Assembly (NCBI GenBank): GCA_964467175.1
Contig: CAYXNY010000046.1
Coordinates: forward strand, 1-29,945
Source of the DNA: JAWAFD01 sp964467175
GTDB taxonomy: Archaea > Micrarchaeota > Micrarchaeia > Anstonellales > J096
Length of the DNA stretch: 29,945 bases
Reading direction: 5' to 3'
Shown here one piece after another: positions 7,901-14,659 of the stretch. The translations under genes were made by a program, and so were the position numbers. The notes beneath the pieces were generated by a model, which worked only from the letters and a program-made list of their open reading frames with translations, made no database searches and had not been told where the DNA came from. Position 1 is the stretch's first letter. Every line of letters begins with the position of its first letter.

Positions 7901-10106
7901 AAATGTCTCAGGAGTTCCTCCAAATGGAGACAATGCAACTGCCTATGATACAGCAGAAGTCTATCTGGCCTGCGCAAATGTTTCTGCATTAAAACTAGAC
8001 CAGACAGCATTCCAACCCTCTCCAGGAGGAACAGTAGAATTCAACATAACAATCACAAACACTGGAAACGTTACTCTCAATCCTGTTCTTTTAGTAGACA
8101 CTCTTCCAAATGCTCTAATCTACTCCTCTGTTTCTATTTCTCCAGATTCAGTAAGAGGAGGAGTAGTTACTTGGAATAATGTTGGTCCTCTCAACCCAGG
8201 AGATTCAACAGTAATATACGTAAATGCAACAGTTAATGGTTCTTATGGATGCGACTACAATGTCACAAACCTAATAAATGTCTCAGGAGTTCCTCCAAAT
8301 GGAGATAATGCAACTGCCTATGATACAGCAGAAGTCTATCTAGCATGCGCAAACATCTCAGTAGTAAAGGTTGATATCAGCCCGGTGCCTGTTTCTCCAG
8401 GGGGGATAGTTGAATGGAGAATAAACATATCCAATCCAGGACAGGTGCCGCTCGACCCAGTGTTTGTTTCGGATACTCTTCCGGAAGGTTTTCAGTATGA
8501 TTCTGCCTCTCCTGTTCCGGATGAGATAAGCGATGATAATAGGACAATGAACTGGACAAATGTAGGCCCCTTACCGGTAGGAGGAAGCACAATTATCCTC
8601 CTCAACTCAAGCGTAGGGAATGTTGCGAATGGCACGTACTACAACACTGTTTTTGTTGTTGGCACCCCGCCAAACGGAGATGATGTAAATGCTTCGGATA
8701 CTGCGCAGGTAGGAATATTTGCCCCTGGAATTAACATTGTAAAAACAGCAAATCCGACGAGTGTTCTGGTCAGGCAGAATGTCACCTATACGCTTAACAT
8801 CTCAAGTACTGGCTCAGTAAATATCACGGTAACCGTAATAGATGTTCTACCATTTAATGTTAGTTTTGAGGGTGCATCCATCCCGCCAACTCAAATCATG
8901 GGCCAGGTTTTAATCTGGGAGAATCTTACAAACCTTTCGATAGGAGAGTCCACACTGCTTATTTACAATGTTAGCGCAAATGCAAGCGGAACATACACCA
9001 ACAACGCAACTGCAATAGGGGTGCCCCAAAGCGGATACAACGTAAGCGACAGCAGTTATGCAACGTTCACCGCATCCTCCCCGAGGCCGCCATCAGAAAG
9101 AAGGAGGGAACACGAGCTTTACATACATCCGATATCTAACCAGCGTGCAAAAGTGGGCGAAACAAAAACCGTCTCAATAACCATTGAGAACACAGGGGAC
9201 TACAATGAATACGATGTTGTTTTGTCTTTAAACTGCCCATCTTCGTTCTTATGTAAAAATGCGTCCCTCGGAACGATCCGGGAGGGTGCAAAAAAGAATG
9301 CCGCAATAGAAATCATAGGAAGAATAGAAGGGGATTATCTGCTGAGGGCAGAGGCAAGGAACGATGAAACATATGCATCAAGAGAGTTCTTGTTTACCGT
9401 ACTTCCTGAATGTGTATCAGATAAGGATTGCAAAGAAGATGAGAAATGCGAGGGCTCAAAATGCGCAAAGTTTGAATGCGAATGCGGATATATACAAGAC
9501 CACAGATGCATACACTATGAATGTTGCAGCGATTCAGATTGCAACGAAACAAGCAAATGCGTTAATAATACATGTGTTGAGCGCCAATATAACATGGCGG
9601 TACTTGGTGAGAATGTAAGTGTAGGAGAAAACTTTACCCTCTATATTGAAGAGGAAGGCGCTCCTGCACCCGGGATGGCCGTTGTTGTTTTATACCCAGA
9701 TGGCTCTACTGGTATTTTTATATCGGATGAGAATGGAATAATAACATTCTTTGCTCCGCAGGAAGGAAGATACCTATTCTATCTTAGGGACGTTCCATCT
9801 GTTTCCGGGGTCGTCTATTCTTCCATACCGATGCCGGCGTTTGTTCAGCAGACCAAACAAACCGAACCCGCCCAGCAGATTCTGCCAAAACCAACGCCCG
9901 AAAGAAAGGAGGAGCAGCCAACCTGCTGTTTGTTTGGAATATGCGGCAGTATACTGAGCATATGCTGGTACTGGTGGGCCCTTGCTGTTGCCGTGGCCGG
10001 AGCAGCGGTCGTTTTTAGAACAACATTCCTCAGGTCCAGACCATCAGGTCCCCCTAAGTGGAAAGGGTTTAATAGAAATGGAAGGAATGGAATATTTGGC
10101 CCGTAG
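1953..10106 (+). CDS. Giant modular cell-surface protein with Ig/FN3-like, LamG-like and DUF11 repeats and a C-terminal anchor
   Basis: A 2717-residue protein from ATG 1953; the frame also opens at TTG 1935, but the ATG sits right at the signal peptide (MRVVVVVVLLFLYLVSYA) and at TATA spacing. Order: a beta-rich N-terminal region to about 455; an Ig/FN3-like domain; three repeats of an Ig-like + LamG-like + FN3-like module (the LamG-like part shares MRIKRAGNNFTFYTWNN at about 747, 1163 and 1573); four DUF11 (B_ant_repeat) domains at about 1883-2378; a NEW3/CARDB-like domain to about 2487; a Dickkopf-like Cys-rich segment (about 2487-2547); a carboxypeptidase-regulatory-like domain; a Pro/Gln linker; and a membrane helix at about 2670-2688 with a basic tail. 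N-x-S/T sequons are very dense. This is an exported, probably N-glycosylated, membrane-anchored stalk or adhesin. Its ligand is unknown. Confidence 0.9.
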   Translation: MRVVVVVVLLFLYLVSYAATDGIIAYRSNTGTNTLSSPKIRFWNASANNGNGAWGSEIELPSAGSPVRWAVVKWSRALYKIAVITLSDDGYLDAYVCITDCTNVGNWVYSSNIGFVGAGPAQRRFDFEFESNTGDLIVVYGVSSAVPTRDLAYKILPANTTTFTGIPEQYIDDTGHGTDIQYTWVRIDRNPLDSSEELIVVGFDSSNTDINAWVWNGNAWGNQIEISGTATATGGYEALAVRYAADGSKGMAIGGDGTVGNVNTRYWNGIAWSATITFDITSGNQDVRWANLKADPASDDLQGVFIDSGARLGTAYWNGSTWLTTVDIDTGLDTSTARCVDFAWDKKGDQGYLVWDTDGAGTTLSYRLCAPQCTAATQTTSTYAGTGAWITMFTIPTTISTNVRTLNARLNSNFDIGSFVANSSTPTFYNYGDGAITTDTTVTTYEAYSIALNITDSIPPSITFTPPTPANDSTVGVDWVFINTSITDNILVYTALLEWNGTNETMNYTNSTNWYKNKTGLAQGSYTYRVWARDLAGNWNVSETRTVVYGTPPIVIIIAPHGEEYDQHSLVSLSINATDPDGINSSIAEVALPNGTKENITLGSGLDSDNFDSNTMNTKWFLENISIGPGQTCVADIDTTLPDRAFISLSGDGSPQTDTLCSIISKKAIDGDFDINISFEILGSLEPDTAFNFQITEKPTSANATKMIFIALSNWTGFGHLYEIYASDGTFSDYILSRETNDTYGKMRIKRAGNNFTFYTWNNTAGEWIEENVSQNEFNFSRAVFVTFEGESVSPGWGEINISLDNFSVWSNNFTFGLFNNTHALGLYNVTFYVRDNIGAMNNSERTNFTIAQINDPPSTPFILTPSIGSKIWGTYNISWSEVYDEEGDNVWFNITLLNSDYSYNTTIASNYGNITSTSYEWDTTAHADGFYSLRIVVFENETSRHLSNEFTLPGTFEILNNPPIPPLVEILEPLGGEYPDIKPVSIAANITDPEGTGINTTYATITYPNGTEENITLYKCVGGDNFETQDSIYNWWNENITIGPGQTCVANVNGTVPGKAYTSISGDGSPLSDTLCSLVSRRAIYGDFDMNVSFEILDESGVDYAINFELAEISSSANASYYVLIALSNWTGLGRNYEVFADDGNISGYITKRETEDTFGKMRIKRAGNNFTFYTWNNTAGEWIEENSTILNISTSLFVIMESESTYPGWGSINASWDNLSIAHDNNTYFSVFDGNVHPLGLYNVSFYARTNKGGVNDTERSNFTVININNPPSKPFILTPFPGEIAYGTYHITWSDVVDPDGDTLQFNITLLNPDGSDNATIVSNYGNSSSNQYLWDTTPYPNGEYSMRVIVFENETAEHLSNSYTLTGTFYIDNDAPAVFIIAPHGEDYPQFAPVSISINATDPDGIEYSIAEITYPNGTVENITLEKGQQSDDFSVDSLGINWTSEESIGPLQNCIADIDTTIPDKAFTGISGDGTPESDTLCSIISKKAIDGAFDIQIDFNIEGYEGTDIALNFQITEIPSSAEASKMAFISLSNWTGLGRNYEVFVDDGNISGYITKRETEDTFGKMRIKRAGNNFTFYTWNNTAGEWIEENSTELDFARAVYVTMESESAYPGWGSINVSWDNFIVNDSNNTFGMFENTDLLGLYNVTIFVSDIYGRVNNTEKTNFTIVYHNYAPSKPYLLTPFPGEIASGNYQIAWSNVFDVNNDTLQFNITLLNPDLTYNATIVSNYGNSSSTHYLWDTTLYPDGEYSMEILVFENETPEGLSNSYTLTGNFSIDNTPPSIQFEPPTEISGSTIPRNYILVNVSAYDPHLNLIAIRLYNSSGDLLNETFSLTSPFFVNFTGLEDGLYYFNATALDNVANENSTETRNVTVLTFANVSAIKLNQTAFQPSPGGTVEFNITITNTGNVTLDPVLLVDTLPNALIYSSASISPDSVIGGVVTWNNIGPITPGNSVIIYLNATVNGSYGCDYNVTNLINVSGVPPNGDNATAYDTAEVYLACANVSALKLDQTAFQPSPGGTVEFNITITNTGNVTLNPVLLVDTLPNALIYSSVSISPDSVRGGVVTWNNVGPLNPGDSTVIYVNATVNGSYGCDYNVTNLINVSGVPPNGDNATAYDTAEVYLACANISVVKVDISPVPVSPGGIVEWRINISNPGQVPLDPVFVSDTLPEGFQYDSASPVPDEISDDNRTMNWTNVGPLPVGGSTIILLNSSVGNVANGTYYNTVFVVGTPPNGDDVNASDTAQVGIFAPGINIVKTANPTSVLVRQNVTYTLNISSTGSVNITVTVIDVLPFNVSFEGASIPPTQIMGQVLIWENLTNLSIGESTLLIYNVSANASGTYTNNATAIGVPQSGYNVSDSSYATFTASSPRPPSERRREHELYIHPISNQRAKVGETKTVSITIENTGDYNEYDVVLSLNCPSSFLCKNASLGTIREGAKKNAAIEIIGRIEGDYLLRAEARNDETYASREFLFTVLPECVSDKDCKEDEKCEGSKCAKFECECGYIQDHRCIHYECCSDSDCNETSKCVNNTCVERQYNMAVLGENVSVGENFTLYIEEEGAPAPGMAVVVLYPDGSTGIFISDENGIITFFAPQEGRYLFYLRDVPSVSGVVYSSIPMPAFVQQTKQTEPAQQILPKPTPERKEEQPTCCLFGICGSILSICWYWWALAVAVAGAAVVFRTTFLRSRPSGPPKWKGFNRNGRNGIFGP
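4191..4268 (+). repeat. Module core repeat, copy 1
   Basis: This 78-bp stretch, encoding MRIKRAGNNFTFYTWNN and the following residues, is nearly identical in DNA to 5439-5515 and 6669-6745. The spacings are 1248 and 1230 bp. Confidence 0.85.
5333..5515 (+). repeat. Module repeat, copy 2
   Basis: About 183 bp that matches 6563-6745 at an offset of 1230 bp. I count five single-base differences, most of them silent. This points to recent duplication or gene conversion within the gene. Confidence 0.88.
6563..6745 (+). repeat. Module repeat, copy 3
   Basis: Partner of 5333-5515. The 3' 77 bp also match copy 1 at 4191-4268. The flanking parts of the modules are much more diverged, so the identity is patchy. 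Confidence 0.88.
7598..7972 (+). repeat. DUF11 domain repeat 1 (375-bp unit)
   Basis: Encodes a DUF11 domain running from ANVSAIKLNQT to DTAEVYLAC. The DNA is almost the same as the next 375 bp, including a shared run of about 60 bp that starts at 7626 and recurs at 8001. Codon choice in this pair (TCT, CCA, ACA, TCA) looks more AT-rich than in the rest of the gene. Confidence 0.85.
7973..8347 (+). repeat. DUF11 domain repeat 2 (375-bp unit)
   Basis: Second copy of the 375-bp unit. Two further DUF11 domains (about 8348-8728 and 8729-9085) follow. They are recognisable only at the protein level, so this pair is the youngest duplication. Confidence 0.85.
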
Positions 10107-10112
10107 ATTAAG

Positions 10113-10123
10113 ATTTAAATACG
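10113..10123 (+). promoter_or_regulatory. TATA box for alaS
   Basis: GATTTAAATAC is centred 25 nt upstream of the alaS ATG, with no Shine-Dalgarno sequence between them, which indicates a leaderless transcript independent of the surface-protein gene. Confidence 0.65.
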
Positions 10124-10142
10124 TTTTCAGCGAAAACCATCC

Positions 10143-12818
10143 ATGCCCTCGAAAGAAGAGTTAAGGAAACAGTTCTCAAAAGAATGGGAAAAGCATTACA
10201 AACTCAAAATTTTAGCGGAAAAGGGGTTCAAAAGGCAGAAATGCAAGAAATGTGGCAGGAATTTTTGGGCGATTGAACAGAGGGAAATATGCGGCGATTC
10301 TGCATGCACCGGTTATCAGTTTATCGGCAACCCGTCCGGAAAGAAGATGGGGTATGTGGAAACTTGGGAAACAATAGAGCATTATTTTGTAAAGCACGGG
10401 CACGAGAGCATAAAGCCTTACCCAACTGTTGCGAGATGGAGGGATGATTTGTATTTTACGGTTGCGGGCATAAACCTTTTCCAGCCGTATGTGGTCAGCG
10501 GGGAGCTGGAGCCGATAGCAAACCCACTAATTGTCCCTCAACCGTGCATCAGGTTCAACGATATTGCAAATGTCGGCGTCACCGGCCGGCACTACTCAAA
10601 CTTTGTGATGATAGGCCAGCATGCTTTCAACACAAAAAAGACCGGCCTCTTTTACTGGAAAGAAGAAGCAATAGAGCACGACCTGGGCTTCATGAAAGCG
10701 CTCGGCATAAAAGAAGAAGAGATAGTTTTTCAGGAGGATGTTTGGGTTGGCGGAGGAAACTTCGGCCCGAGCATGGAATATTTCGTCAAGGGTCTGGAAT
10801 TGGGAAATTGCGTGTTTATGCAGTACGAGGAGACGCCCGATGGAAAAACGCGCGAATTGAAAACAAAGGTAATAGATATGGGCGCCGGGCTCGCGAGGTT
10901 TCCATGGATAAGCTCGGGAGCGCCGACAAGCTACGAAATAGTCCTCGGCCCGGCAAGGGAAATGAGGGAAAGTGCGGGGATAAAAATAAACGAAAAACTA
11001 CTCTTGGAATACGCAAAACTTTCGGGCGGGCTGGACATAGAAGAGGCGGGGGATGTCGAGGCAGAGAAGGAAAGTATTGCAAAACAGCTCGGAATGGGCA
11101 AAAAAGAGCTTTTCAGAACTCTCGGCGCGCTGCAGGCGGTTTACGCAACTGCAGACCACATTCTCACCCTTCTCTTTACCCTTAAGGACGGCATGCTTCC
11201 CTCGAACAGCGGGGGAGGGTACAATCTAAGGATGCTCGCGAGGAGGGTGTTCGCGTTTGAAGAGGAGCACAGCTTCTCATGGGATTATTACAAAATTTTG
11301 GAAGGGCATGCGGAATTTTTGCGCATGCTTTTCCCTGAGCTTGAAGAAGGGGTTGAATTAACGGCGGATGTTTTGCAGGAGGAAAAGAAAAAATACAAAA
11401 ATGCAAAACAAAACGCCTCGCGGAAGGTGGAGTTTCTGCTTTCAGCAAAAAAAACAATTTCAGCAAAAGAGCTTCTCACCCTTTACGAAAGCGACGGAAT
11501 CCCTCCAGAACTGATCGCGGAGGAGGGGGAAAAAAGGGGAGTAAAGGTAGAGGTCCCAGGGAATTTCTACGAGCTTCTTGAAAAGCAGCAGGAAAGGGAG
11601 GAAGAAAAGAATGTGCGGGCGGATGTTTCAAAATTCCCAAAAACAGAAGTTCTTTATCATAAGGAGCCTCCTGTTGGAGAGTTCACGGCCGAGATTTTGG
11701 GTTTTGTTGAGTGCGAAGGGAAAAAAGCGGTAATTTTGAACAAGACCGCGTTCTATCCAGAAGGAGGAGGGCAGGTTGGGGACACGGGTTTTATTGGCGG
11801 TAAAAGGGTTTTGGATACAAAAAAAGCCGATGGTGTGGTCCTGCATGCTGTTGAAAATGCTGATGGTTTGAAAAAAGGCGAAAATGTAAAATGCAAAGTT
11901 GACCTGGAAAGAAGGAAGCAGATTACAAGAAACCACACAGCGGTCCATCTTCTGAATGCAGCGTGCAGAAAAGTTCTGGGCAATCATGTGTGGCAGGCCG
12001 GCTCCTACAAAGACGAGAACATCGCCCACCTGGATGTCACGCACTACAAGAAAATTACGGAAGAGCAGCTGAGGGAGATGGAAAAACTCGTGAATGGGTA
12101 CATAACCGCGAACATCCCTATAACCGCTGAAGTTCTGCCGAGAAATGCCGCGGAGCAGAAATATGGAATGAGGCTATACCAAGGAGGGGCGGTTCCCGGA
12201 AAGGAGCTGCGCGTAGTAAGGATAGGAGATATTGATGCTGAGGCGTGCGGCGGAACCCACTACATGCTCAAAACAACCGGCGAGATAGGGTTTTTCAAGA
12301 TTGTGGGGAGGGAGGGGATAAAGGATGGCGTGGAGAGAATTATTCTGAAGGCAGGAAGCGCAGCGTTGGAATACGTCCAGCAAAAAGAAAAAATTCTTTC
12401 AGAAGCGGCAACAAAAATTTCCGTCCAGCCCGAGAAGCTTCCGTCCGCGGTTGAGAGGTTTTTTGAGGAGTGGAAAGCACAGAAGAAAGAGATAGAACGG
12501 CTCAAGGAAAGGTTGGCGCAACTTACTGTGCAGGAAATCGTGCACGAGAGCATCGCAAAGCAGAAGGTTGTTTTTGTTCTGGGCGATTATGACATCCCAA
12601 CCATGCAGAAGATGGCGAACCTTTTCATCCAGCATGAGAAGGCGATGGTTGTGATAATGAACAAGGAAGGGAATTTTGTTGTTGCTACCGGAAAGAATGC
12701 AAAACAAACCGCCGGCGAGATCGCATCCATTGTTGTAAATAAATTGGGCGGGAAAGGCGGGGGGAAAGGGCAGATTGCATTCGGAAAAGTTAGCCGGGTG
12801 GAGAAATTAGAGTTGTAA
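10143..12818 (+). CDS. alaS: Alanyl-tRNA synthetase, archaeal type
   Basis: An 891-residue enzyme that charges tRNA-Ala and clears mischarged Ser/Gly. The archaeal N-terminal extension carries a likely zinc site (Cys34, Cys37, Cys50, Cys55). The class II catalytic core follows, with motif 2 near RFNDIANVGVTGRHYSNF. The editing domain has HTAVH (His598, His602) and the distal CGGTH (Cys702, His706), a complete metal site. The C-terminal DHHA1/C-Ala domain ends with a Gly-rich GGKGGGKGQ motif. Length and domain order are normal for archaeal AlaRS. It follows the surface-protein stop by 36 nt but has its own TATA box. Nothing suggests truncation. Confidence 0.97.
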   Translation: MPSKEELRKQFSKEWEKHYKLKILAEKGFKRQKCKKCGRNFWAIEQREICGDSACTGYQFIGNPSGKKMGYVETWETIEHYFVKHGHESIKPYPTVARWRDDLYFTVAGINLFQPYVVSGELEPIANPLIVPQPCIRFNDIANVGVTGRHYSNFVMIGQHAFNTKKTGLFYWKEEAIEHDLGFMKALGIKEEEIVFQEDVWVGGGNFGPSMEYFVKGLELGNCVFMQYEETPDGKTRELKTKVIDMGAGLARFPWISSGAPTSYEIVLGPAREMRESAGIKINEKLLLEYAKLSGGLDIEEAGDVEAEKESIAKQLGMGKKELFRTLGALQAVYATADHILTLLFTLKDGMLPSNSGGGYNLRMLARRVFAFEEEHSFSWDYYKILEGHAEFLRMLFPELEEGVELTADVLQEEKKKYKNAKQNASRKVEFLLSAKKTISAKELLTLYESDGIPPELIAEEGEKRGVKVEVPGNFYELLEKQQEREEEKNVRADVSKFPKTEVLYHKEPPVGEFTAEILGFVECEGKKAVILNKTAFYPEGGGQVGDTGFIGGKRVLDTKKADGVVLHAVENADGLKKGENVKCKVDLERRKQITRNHTAVHLLNAACRKVLGNHVWQAGSYKDENIAHLDVTHYKKITEEQLREMEKLVNGYITANIPITAEVLPRNAAEQKYGMRLYQGGAVPGKELRVVRIGDIDAEACGGTHYMLKTTGEIGFFKIVGREGIKDGVERIILKAGSAALEYVQQKEKILSEAATKISVQPEKLPSAVERFFEEWKAQKKEIERLKERLAQLTVQEIVHESIAKQKVVFVLGDYDIPTMQKMANLFIQHEKAMVVIMNKEGNFVVATGKNAKQTAGEIASIVVNKLGGKGGGKGQIAFGKVSRVEKLEL

Positions 12819-12836
12819 TCCCGCGAGGATTGGGTA

Positions 12837-12857
12837 TTTTCTTACCATTTTCTTTTT
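12837..12857 (+). terminator. T-rich terminator after alaS
   Basis: Clusters of four to five T residues start about 19 nt past the alaS stop, in a 106-bp gap between convergent genes. Archaeal termination commonly uses such T-tracts. No strong hairpin is seen. Confidence 0.4.
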
Positions 12858-12862
12858 GACCC

Positions 12863-12879
12863 AAAAAATTAACAAAAAC
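12863..12879 (-). terminator. T-rich terminator after the GPI gene
   Basis: On the minus strand two T-tracts (TGTTTTTGTTAATTTTTT) occur about 45-60 nt after the pgi stop, opposite the alaS terminator. Confidence 0.35.
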
Positions 12880-12924
12880 AAATTGACCAAAAGTATGAAT
12901 GGAACCGAATAGTTTTTTATATCT

Positions 12925-13632
12925 CTATTTTATTAGCAAGCTAGGCCTCTTTAGAAATTCGAATTTTTCCGGAGTTGCGAAGAATTCATTCAGCAAATCA
13001 GCCGACTTAAAATTGAACTGGGCGTTTATCTCTTCTGGTTTGTATTCCTTTATGCTCCGCACAACATAATTTCCGTTTGGGACCCACCCTCCTTTTGTGT
13101 AGTAGAGTGCAGCTCCATGGTTGTTTTTGTACTCCTCATACTCTGCTCTGAACCCATCGGCTACAAGGTTTGAGAGAAGGAGGGGGGTGTAATATGGGTT
13201 TATGGTTACATGCCCAAAGTTTGGCGGGATAAGAACAGCATCCCCTTTCTTCGCCTTCACTTTAATAACATTCACGCTCGCATCTAGGTTTTTTCCCTGA
13301 AGAAGAAAAAGCGCCTCTCCATAAAGCACCTGGTAGACCTCAGGATAGGTGAGGTTGTTTTCTGCGATAGGATGATAGTGGCCATATGTTTTAACAAACT
13401 CGTCATCAAAGATTCTGTTTGGAATGAGCGTTATATCATACCTTATCCCATTTTTCGCAGCTATGTTTCTGAACATAAAATAAACCGGATAGTCCTCAGC
13501 AACCGGTTGGAAAGAATAAAAAACATCGTTCATTTCAGAAAGCTTCCTCGCTTCATGCTTCATAAACTTTCCATCAACCATTATTGTGTCGCCGTCCCAT
13601 TCTATCCTAATGGGCCGCTCATAAATTATCAA
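12925..13632 (-). CDS. pgi: Cupin-type (archaeal) glucose-6-phosphate isomerase
   Basis: A 235-residue cupin enzyme that interconverts glucose-6-phosphate and fructose-6-phosphate. The diagnostic segment GHYHPIAENNLTYPEVY gives metal ligands His85, His87 and Glu98, and His141 in FGHVTINP completes the site, as in the Pyrococcus/Thermococcus enzymes. The C-terminal YYTKGGWVPNGNY is also family-typical. Translation starts at ATG 13632, overlapping the stop of the upstream paralogue by 4 bp, so the two are translationally coupled. The size is slightly above the usual 190 residues because of an N- and C-terminal extension. Confidence 0.93.
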   Translation of the reverse strand: MIIYERPIRIEWDGDTIMVDGKFMKHEARKLSEMNDVFYSFQPVAEDYPVYFMFRNIAAKNGIRYDITLIPNRIFDDEFVKTYGHYHPIAENNLTYPEVYQVLYGEALFLLQGKNLDASVNVIKVKAKKGDAVLIPPNFGHVTINPYYTPLLLSNLVADGFRAEYEEYKNNHGAALYYTKGGWVPNGNYVVRSIKEYKPEEINAQFNFKSADLLNEFFATPEKFEFLKRPSLLIK

Positions 13633-14228
13633 GCCAACACCTCTTTTATTATTTTTGCAACAGCATCCCCATGCTGTGCATTTTTCTGAACATTCGATTT
13701 TATAAGGCAGTTGGGGTTCTGTACAAACCCGTCCTTAGTCAAAAAAAGCGCTGGGCCTTTCATTTTTTCAAAAAATTCATACTCCCTCCTCCCCTTGCCG
13801 ATGCATGCAACAACAAGCGGTTCGTTCTCAATGTTGTATACCACAACCCCCTTTCCGCCTGTTTCAACGACCCCATTCTTCTTCGCGGCCACCCTTTCAA
13901 CAGCGATGCTTTCATCTCTTTTCTGCTCGTGGAGCATGAAAAGCCCACGCCCGCTCAGAACCTGAAAAATTTCATCCCCCCTCCACCCATGCGTCCTTCC
14001 GTACTCCTTCCCCACAGTCCTTCCGGGTATAGTGATTATGCTCGCCCTCCTTCCGTCCCTGCTTCTCCCTATTTCGTACTCGGTGTACACCAGTTTGTCT
14101 GTTTTTGGCTTTTCCTTCATAACCTTCCCCATCGATTTCGCGCCGTGCGCCTTTCCCTCAGCCAGCTTCCCCTCAATGAATAGAAAAGGACCTCTGAGCT
14201 CTATGCGCGGGCTCTCGCAGATGAGCAT
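13629..14228 (-). CDS. Degenerate cupin GPI paralogue
   Basis: A 199-residue protein with the same fold and domain layout as the GPI encoded next to it: YGRTHGWRGDEIFQVLSGRG corresponds to the metal-binding strand, and ALFLTKDGFVQNP to the C-terminal signature. The first His of HxH is Arg78. Only His80 and Glu86 remain, and the late His is replaced in the VETGGKGVVV region. An isomerase of the usual metal-dependent kind is therefore unlikely. It could be a regulatory or structural partner of the intact enzyme, a binder of another sugar phosphate, or an enzyme with altered chemistry. It starts immediately after the stop of the coiled-coil gene and overlaps the GPI start by 4 bp. Confidence 0.82.
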   Translation of the reverse strand: MLICESPRIELRGPFLFIEGKLAEGKAHGAKSMGKVMKEKPKTDKLVYTEYEIGRSRDGRRASIITIPGRTVGKEYGRTHGWRGDEIFQVLSGRGLFMLHEQKRDESIAVERVAAKKNGVVETGGKGVVVYNIENEPLVVACIGKGRREYEFFEKMKGPALFLTKDGFVQNPNCLIKSNVQKNAQHGDAVAKIIKEVLA

Positions 14229-14609
14229 CTAATCCTCCTCAGGTTCGCGCGTTTTAAAAGCAAGCTTCTCTTTCCTGAGTTTTGCGATGATGATCTTGAA
14301 CGTAACGAGAAGCTGCTTCCTCTCTTCAGCCGATTCTTTAATCCTTCCTTCCACTTCCTTGGTGAATTCAAAAAGCCGGGTATAAAGTTCTGGCGGAATT
14401 TTTTCTGGATGCTCTCCGTACTCCTGCAGAAGCTGTTTCGCCATCTTCAATTTCGCCTGCAGAACCCTCTCCTTCTCGCTGGATTTTTCAAGCTCCATGC
14501 TCAAGCTTTTCAAGAATTCAGCTATCTGCTCCCAGCTCATCTGGGAAGCCATGTTTTCAATGTCCTCTTCGGTTTTTACCCCTAATCCGCGAAGATGCCT
14601 TTCTTCCAT
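14229..14609 (-). CDS. Unknown coiled-coil protein, 126 residues
   Basis: I do not recognise a family. Residues 1-25 contain GLGVKTEEDIENMASQM, a helix-turn-like segment. Residues 30-65 and 85-115 are highly charged and heptad-compatible (MELEKSSEKERVLQAKL and VEGRIKESAEERKQL), and predict a helical hairpin or coiled coil. There is no signal peptide or membrane segment. It is the first gene of a three-gene unit with the two GPI homologues, so a scaffold or regulator for sugar-phosphate metabolism is possible but unproven. Its start lies 25 nt from a TATA box shared with folD. Confidence 0.75.
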   Translation of the reverse strand: MEERHLRGLGVKTEEDIENMASQMSWEQIAEFLKSLSMELEKSSEKERVLQAKLKMAKQLLQEYGEHPEKIPPELYTRLFEFTKEVEGRIKESAEERKQLLVTFKIIIAKLRKEKLAFKTREPEED

Positions 14610-14628
14610 ATCTTCCTATTGAGAAAGA

Positions 14629-14640
14629 GTATTTAAAAGT
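14629..14640. promoter_or_regulatory. Single bidirectional TATA box (coiled-coil/GPI unit and folD)
   Basis: GTATTTAAAAGT is near-palindromic. Its centre (about 14634) is 25-26 nt from both the minus-strand ATG at 14609 and the plus-strand ATG at 14660. Neither start has a Shine-Dalgarno sequence, so one TATA box appears to drive two leaderless transcripts. Confidence 0.65.
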
Positions 14641-14659
14641 ATTCCCCGCAATAGAACTC

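Noticed and set aside
10544..11185. A 213-codon open frame in another phase of alaS
   Set aside because: Its protein is Arg/Lys/Gly-rich, a shadow of alaS codons, and alaS is intact across it.
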